A stretch of DNA of 64,000 nucleotides, from contig JAWQEG010000369.1 in NCBI GenBank assembly GCA_033782935.1, forward strand, positions 1,059,501 through 1,123,500, given 5' to 3'. This document shows, in pieces, positions 60,896 to 64,000 of this stretch; within the stretch, counting starts at the first letter, position 1, and each line of letters opens with the position of its first letter. A program made the translations under genes and the position numbers. A model generated the notes under the pieces. It saw only the letters and a list, made by a program, of their open reading frames with translations. It was not told the origin of the DNA and did no database searches. The DNA is from Petrolisthes cinctipes (taxonomy: Eukaryota; Arthropoda; Malacostraca; Decapoda; Porcellanidae).

Positions 60896-63566
60896 GCATG
60901 TACAGATACCTTCTGGGACCTCTAAATATCGAATTTTCGGGTGTTTTGGGTCTGAATTTAAGATATCGATTTTTTGGCACCTAAAATGTCGATTTTTAGC
61001 ATGTTTTTAGCCTATATTTTGAAAATATTCTAGCACTGTGTAGGCATGTACAGATTGCTTCTGGGACCCCAAAATATTGAATTTTCGGGTGTTTTGAGCC
61101 TGAATTTGAGATATAAACGGGTACAGAAGATACATGCACATATTGACTTTGGGCATCTAAAATATCGATTTTCAGCATGTTTTGGGCCTGTATTTTGAAA
61201 ATACTCTAACACGGAGTAGGCATGTACAGATCGCTTCTGGGACCCCAAAATATCGAATTTTCGGGTGTTTAGGGCCAGAATTTGAGATATAAACGGGTAC
61301 AGAAGATGCATGCACATATCGACTTTTGGGCACCTAAAAGATCGATTTTCAGTATGTTTTTGGCCTGTATTTTGAAAATACTCTAACACGGAGTAAGCAT
61401 GTACAGATACCTTCTGGGACCTCTAAATATCGAATTTTCGGGTGTTTTGGGACTGAATTTGAGATATCGATTTTTTGGCACCTAAAATGTCGATTTTTAG
61501 CATGTTTTTAGCCTATATTTTGAAAATATTCTAGCACTGTCTAGGCATGTACAGATTGCTTCTGGGACCCCAAAATATTGAATTTTCGGGTGTTTTGAGC
61601 CTGAATTTGAGATATAAACGGGTACAGAAGATACATGCACATATTGACTTTGGGCATCTAAAATATCGATTTTCAGCATGTTTTGGGCCTGAATTTTGAA
61701 AAAAATCTAACACTGAGTAGGCATGTACAGATTGCTTCTGGGACCCCAAAAAATTGAATTTTCGTGTGTTTTGAGCCTGAATTTGAGATATAAACGGGTA
61801 CTGAAGATGCATGCACATATCGACTTTTGTGCACCTAAAAGATCGATTTTCAGTATGTTTTGAGCATGTATTTTGAAAATACTCTAACACGGAGTAGGCA
61901 TGTACAGATCGCTTCTGGGACCCCTAAATATCGAATTTTCGGATGTTTTGGGACTGAATTTGAGATATCGACTTTTTGGCACCTAAAATATCGATTTTCA
62001 GCATGTTTATAGCCTATATTTTGAAAATATTCTAGCACTGAGTAGGCATGTACAGATTGCTTCTGGGACCCCAAAATATTGAATTTTCGGGTGTTTTGAG
62101 CCTGAATTTGAGATATAAACGGGTACAGAAGATACATGCACATATTGACTTTGGGCGCCAAAAATATCGATTTTCAGCATGTTTTGGGCCTGAATTTTGA
62201 AAATACTCTAACACGGAGTAGGCATGTACAGATCGCTTCTGGGACCCCAAAATATCGAATTTTCGGGTGTTTAGGGCCAGAATTTGAGATATAAACGGGT
62301 ACAGAAGATGCATGCACATATCGACTTTTGGGCACCTAAAAGATCGATTTTCAGTATGTTTTTGGCCTGTATTTTGAAAATACTTTAACACGGAGTAGGC
62401 ATGTACAGATCGCTTCTGGGACCCCTAAATATCGAATTTTCGGGTGTTTTGGGACTGAATTTGAGATATCGACTTTTTGGCACTTAAAAGATCGATTTTT
62501 AGCATGTTTTTAGCCTTTATTTTGAAAATGTTCTAGCACTGTACAGATTGCTTCTGGGACCCCAAAATATTGAATTTACGGGTGTTTTGAGCCAGAATTT
62601 GAGATATATACGGGTACAGAAGATACATGCACATATTGACTTTGGGTACCAAAAATATCGATTTTCAGCATGTTTTGGGCCTGAATTTTGAAAATACTCT
62701 AACACGGAGTAGGCATGTACAGATCGCTTCTGGGACCCCAAAATATCGAATTTTCGGGTGTTTAGGGCCAGAATTTGAGATATAAACGGGTACAGAAGAT
62801 GCATGCACATATCGACTTTTGGGCACCTAAAAGATCGATTTTCAGTATGTTTTTGGCCTGTATTTTGAAAATACTCTAACACGGAGTAAGCATGTACAGA
62901 TACCTTCTGGGACCTCTAAATATCGAATTTTCGGGTGTTTTGGGACTGAATTTGAGATATCGATTTTTTGGCACCTAAAATGTCGATTTTTAGCATGTTT
63001 TTAGCCTATATTTTGAAAATATTCTAGCACTGTGTATGCATGTACAGATTGCTTCTGGGACCCCAAAATATTGAATTTTCGGGTGTTTTGAGCCTGAATT
63101 TGAGATATAAACGGGTACAGAAGATACATGCACATATTGACTTTGGGCATCTAAAATATCGATGTTCAGCATGTTTTGGGCCTGTATTTTGAAAATACTC
63201 TAACACTGAGTAGGCATGTACAGATTGCTTCTGGGACCCCAAAATATTGAATTTTCGGGTGTTTTGAGCCTGAATTTGAGATATAAACGGGTACAGAAGA
63301 TACATGCACATATTGACTTTGGGCGCTAAAAATATCGATTTTCAGCATGTTTTGGGCCTGAATTTTGAAAATACTCTAACACGGAGTAGGCATGTACAGA
63401 TCGCTTCTGGGACCCCAAAATATCGAATTTTCGGGTGTTTAGGGCCAGAATTTGAGATATAAACGGGTACAGAAGATGCATGCACATATCGACTTTTGGG
63501 CACCTAAAAGATCGATTTTTAGTATGTTTTTGGCCTGTATTTTGAAAATACTCTAACACTGAGTAC

Positions 63567-64000
63567 GCATGTACAGATCGCTTCTGGGACCCCTAAATAT
63601 CGAATTTTCGGGTGTTTTGGGACTGAATTTGAGATATCGACTTTTTGGCACCTAAAAGATCGATTTTTAGCATGTTTTTAGCCTATATTTTGAAAATATT
63701 CTAGCACTGAGTAGGCATGTACAGATTGCTTCTGGGACCCCAAAATATTAAATTTTCGGGTGTTTTGAGCCTGAATTTGAGATATAAACGGGTACAGAAG
63801 ATACATGCACATATTGACTTTGGGCATCTAAAATATCGATTTTCTGCATGTTTTGGGCCTGTATTTTGAAAATTCTCTAACACTGAGTAGGCAAGTACAG
63901 ATTGCTTCTGGGACCCCAAAATATTGAATTTTCGGGTGTTTTGAGCCTGAATTTGAGATATAAACGGGTACTGAAGATGCATGCACATATCGACTTTTGT
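63567..64000 (+). repeat. Copy of 59,570-60,003 (offset 3,997 bp)
   Basis: It shares the private variants AATATTAAATTTTC, TTTTCTGCATG, GAAAATTCTCTAACAC and GGCAAGTACAG with the earlier segment, in the same order. The upstream monomers differ (CACTGAGTACGCATG here, CACGGAGTAGGCATG there), so the copy starts about at 63,567. It runs off the window. Confidence 0.85.

Larger units (their letters stand above)
1..64000. repeat. Satellite DNA array, head-to-tail, spans entire window
   Basis: Every line of the window is a copy of one monomer family. Each copy contains, in order, GCATGTACAG, CTTCTGGGACC, AAATAT(C/T)GAATTTTCGGGTG, GAATTTGAGATAT, a GATCGATTTT or ATCGATTTT element, AGCATGTTTT or AGTATGTTTT, and TTTTGAAAATA. 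All copies run in the same direction and no copy is inverted. I saw no spacer, no foreign insert and no non-satellite flank at either edge, so the array extends beyond the window on both sides. The monomers average about 167 bp, giving roughly 380 copies. Base composition is about 35-37% G+C. Arrays of this size and monomer length are typical of eukaryotic centromeres or pericentromeres; the assignment to a centromere is inference. I do not recognise the family. Confidence 0.97.
58068..64000 (+). repeat. Array block 12: canonical units, array continues past window end
   Basis: Unit starts: 58068 S2-L2b-L1; 58568 S-L2b-L1/L3; 59069 S2-L2b-L3; 59570 S2-L2a-L3; 60071 S2-L; 60396 S1-L2a-(L1/L2a hybrid); 60896 S1-L2a-L1; 61397 S1-L2a-L3; 61898 S2-L2b-L1; 62399 S2-del-L2b-L1; 62890 S1-L2a-L2b-L1; 63567 S2-L2a-L3 (cut by the window end). 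The regional marks of 40-58 kb (L2c, CTACAACTG, TATATTCAAAAATAC) are gone. Confidence 0.83.

Noticed and set aside
1..64000. CRISPR array
   Set aside because: The repeats are 148-177 bp and abut directly. There are no short repeats separated by unique spacers, and no cas genes.
1..64000. 5S rRNA, tRNA or other tandem RNA gene cluster
   Set aside because: No tRNA-like cloverleaf or 5S internal-control-like blocks were seen. The monomer is AT-rich with runs of four or more T throughout, which would end Pol III transcription early.
1..64000. Tandem LTRs or a transposon-derived repeat
   Set aside because: There is no internal coding region, primer-binding site, polypurine tract or target-site duplication. 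Period changes are explained by whole-monomer gains and losses.

Overview
The whole 64 kb window is one uninterrupted, AT-rich (about 64% A+T by hand count of a representative unit) satellite DNA array. I find no protein gene, RNA gene, transposon or unique sequence. Every stretch I read is a copy of a 148-177 bp monomer, always head to tail and always in the same orientation, giving roughly 380 monomers. This is eukaryotic constitutive heterochromatin, most plausibly centromeric or pericentromeric. I do not recognise the monomer and cannot name the organism from sequence alone.

Monomer classes (boundaries are set at the conserved GCATGTACAG). S1 and S2 are short (148 bp). L1 (177 bp), L2a and L2b (176 bp), L2c (177 bp) and L3 (177 bp) are long. 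Long and short monomers differ by one 29-bp block flanked by ATAT direct repeats. Monomers are ordered at three nested scales. The first is a trimer, S-L2-L (148+176+177 = 501 bp). The second is a hexamer, S1-L2a-L3-S2-L2b-L1 (1,002 bp; 992 bp when S2 carries a common 10-bp deletion). The third is a set of larger segmental copies of 1.7-3.8 kb that preserve private variants.

Layout. 1-10,204: mixed canonical trimers with several expanded or contracted units. 10,205-14,493: contains a 1,820-bp tandem duplication. 14,494-15,810: canonical trimers. 15,811-23,078: two adjacent copies of a ~3.5-3.6 kb segment that differ by whole-monomer gains and losses. 23,079-27,231: mostly canonical hexamers. 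27,232-38,822: a family built on a ~1,681-bp unit with a hybrid L1/S1 monomer, including a near-perfect 3,538-bp tandem duplication whose junction (30,872-30,881) is visible. 38,823-40,640: transition. 40,641-58,067: a block with its own regional variants (L2c, altered S1 and L2a forms) arranged in 1.8-3.0 kb supra-units, some repeated ~8.3 and ~9.0 kb apart. 58,068-64,000: return to canonical units, with a segment at 63,567-64,000 that copies 59,570-60,003.

No genes act together here. The biology on show is concerted evolution by unequal exchange. There are also possible centromere-related sequence properties: a degenerate CENP-B-box-like motif restricted to long monomers, a conserved dyad with a compensatory change, roughly helically spaced A/T tracts, and a short monomer close to nucleosome-core length. 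These functional readings are inference.
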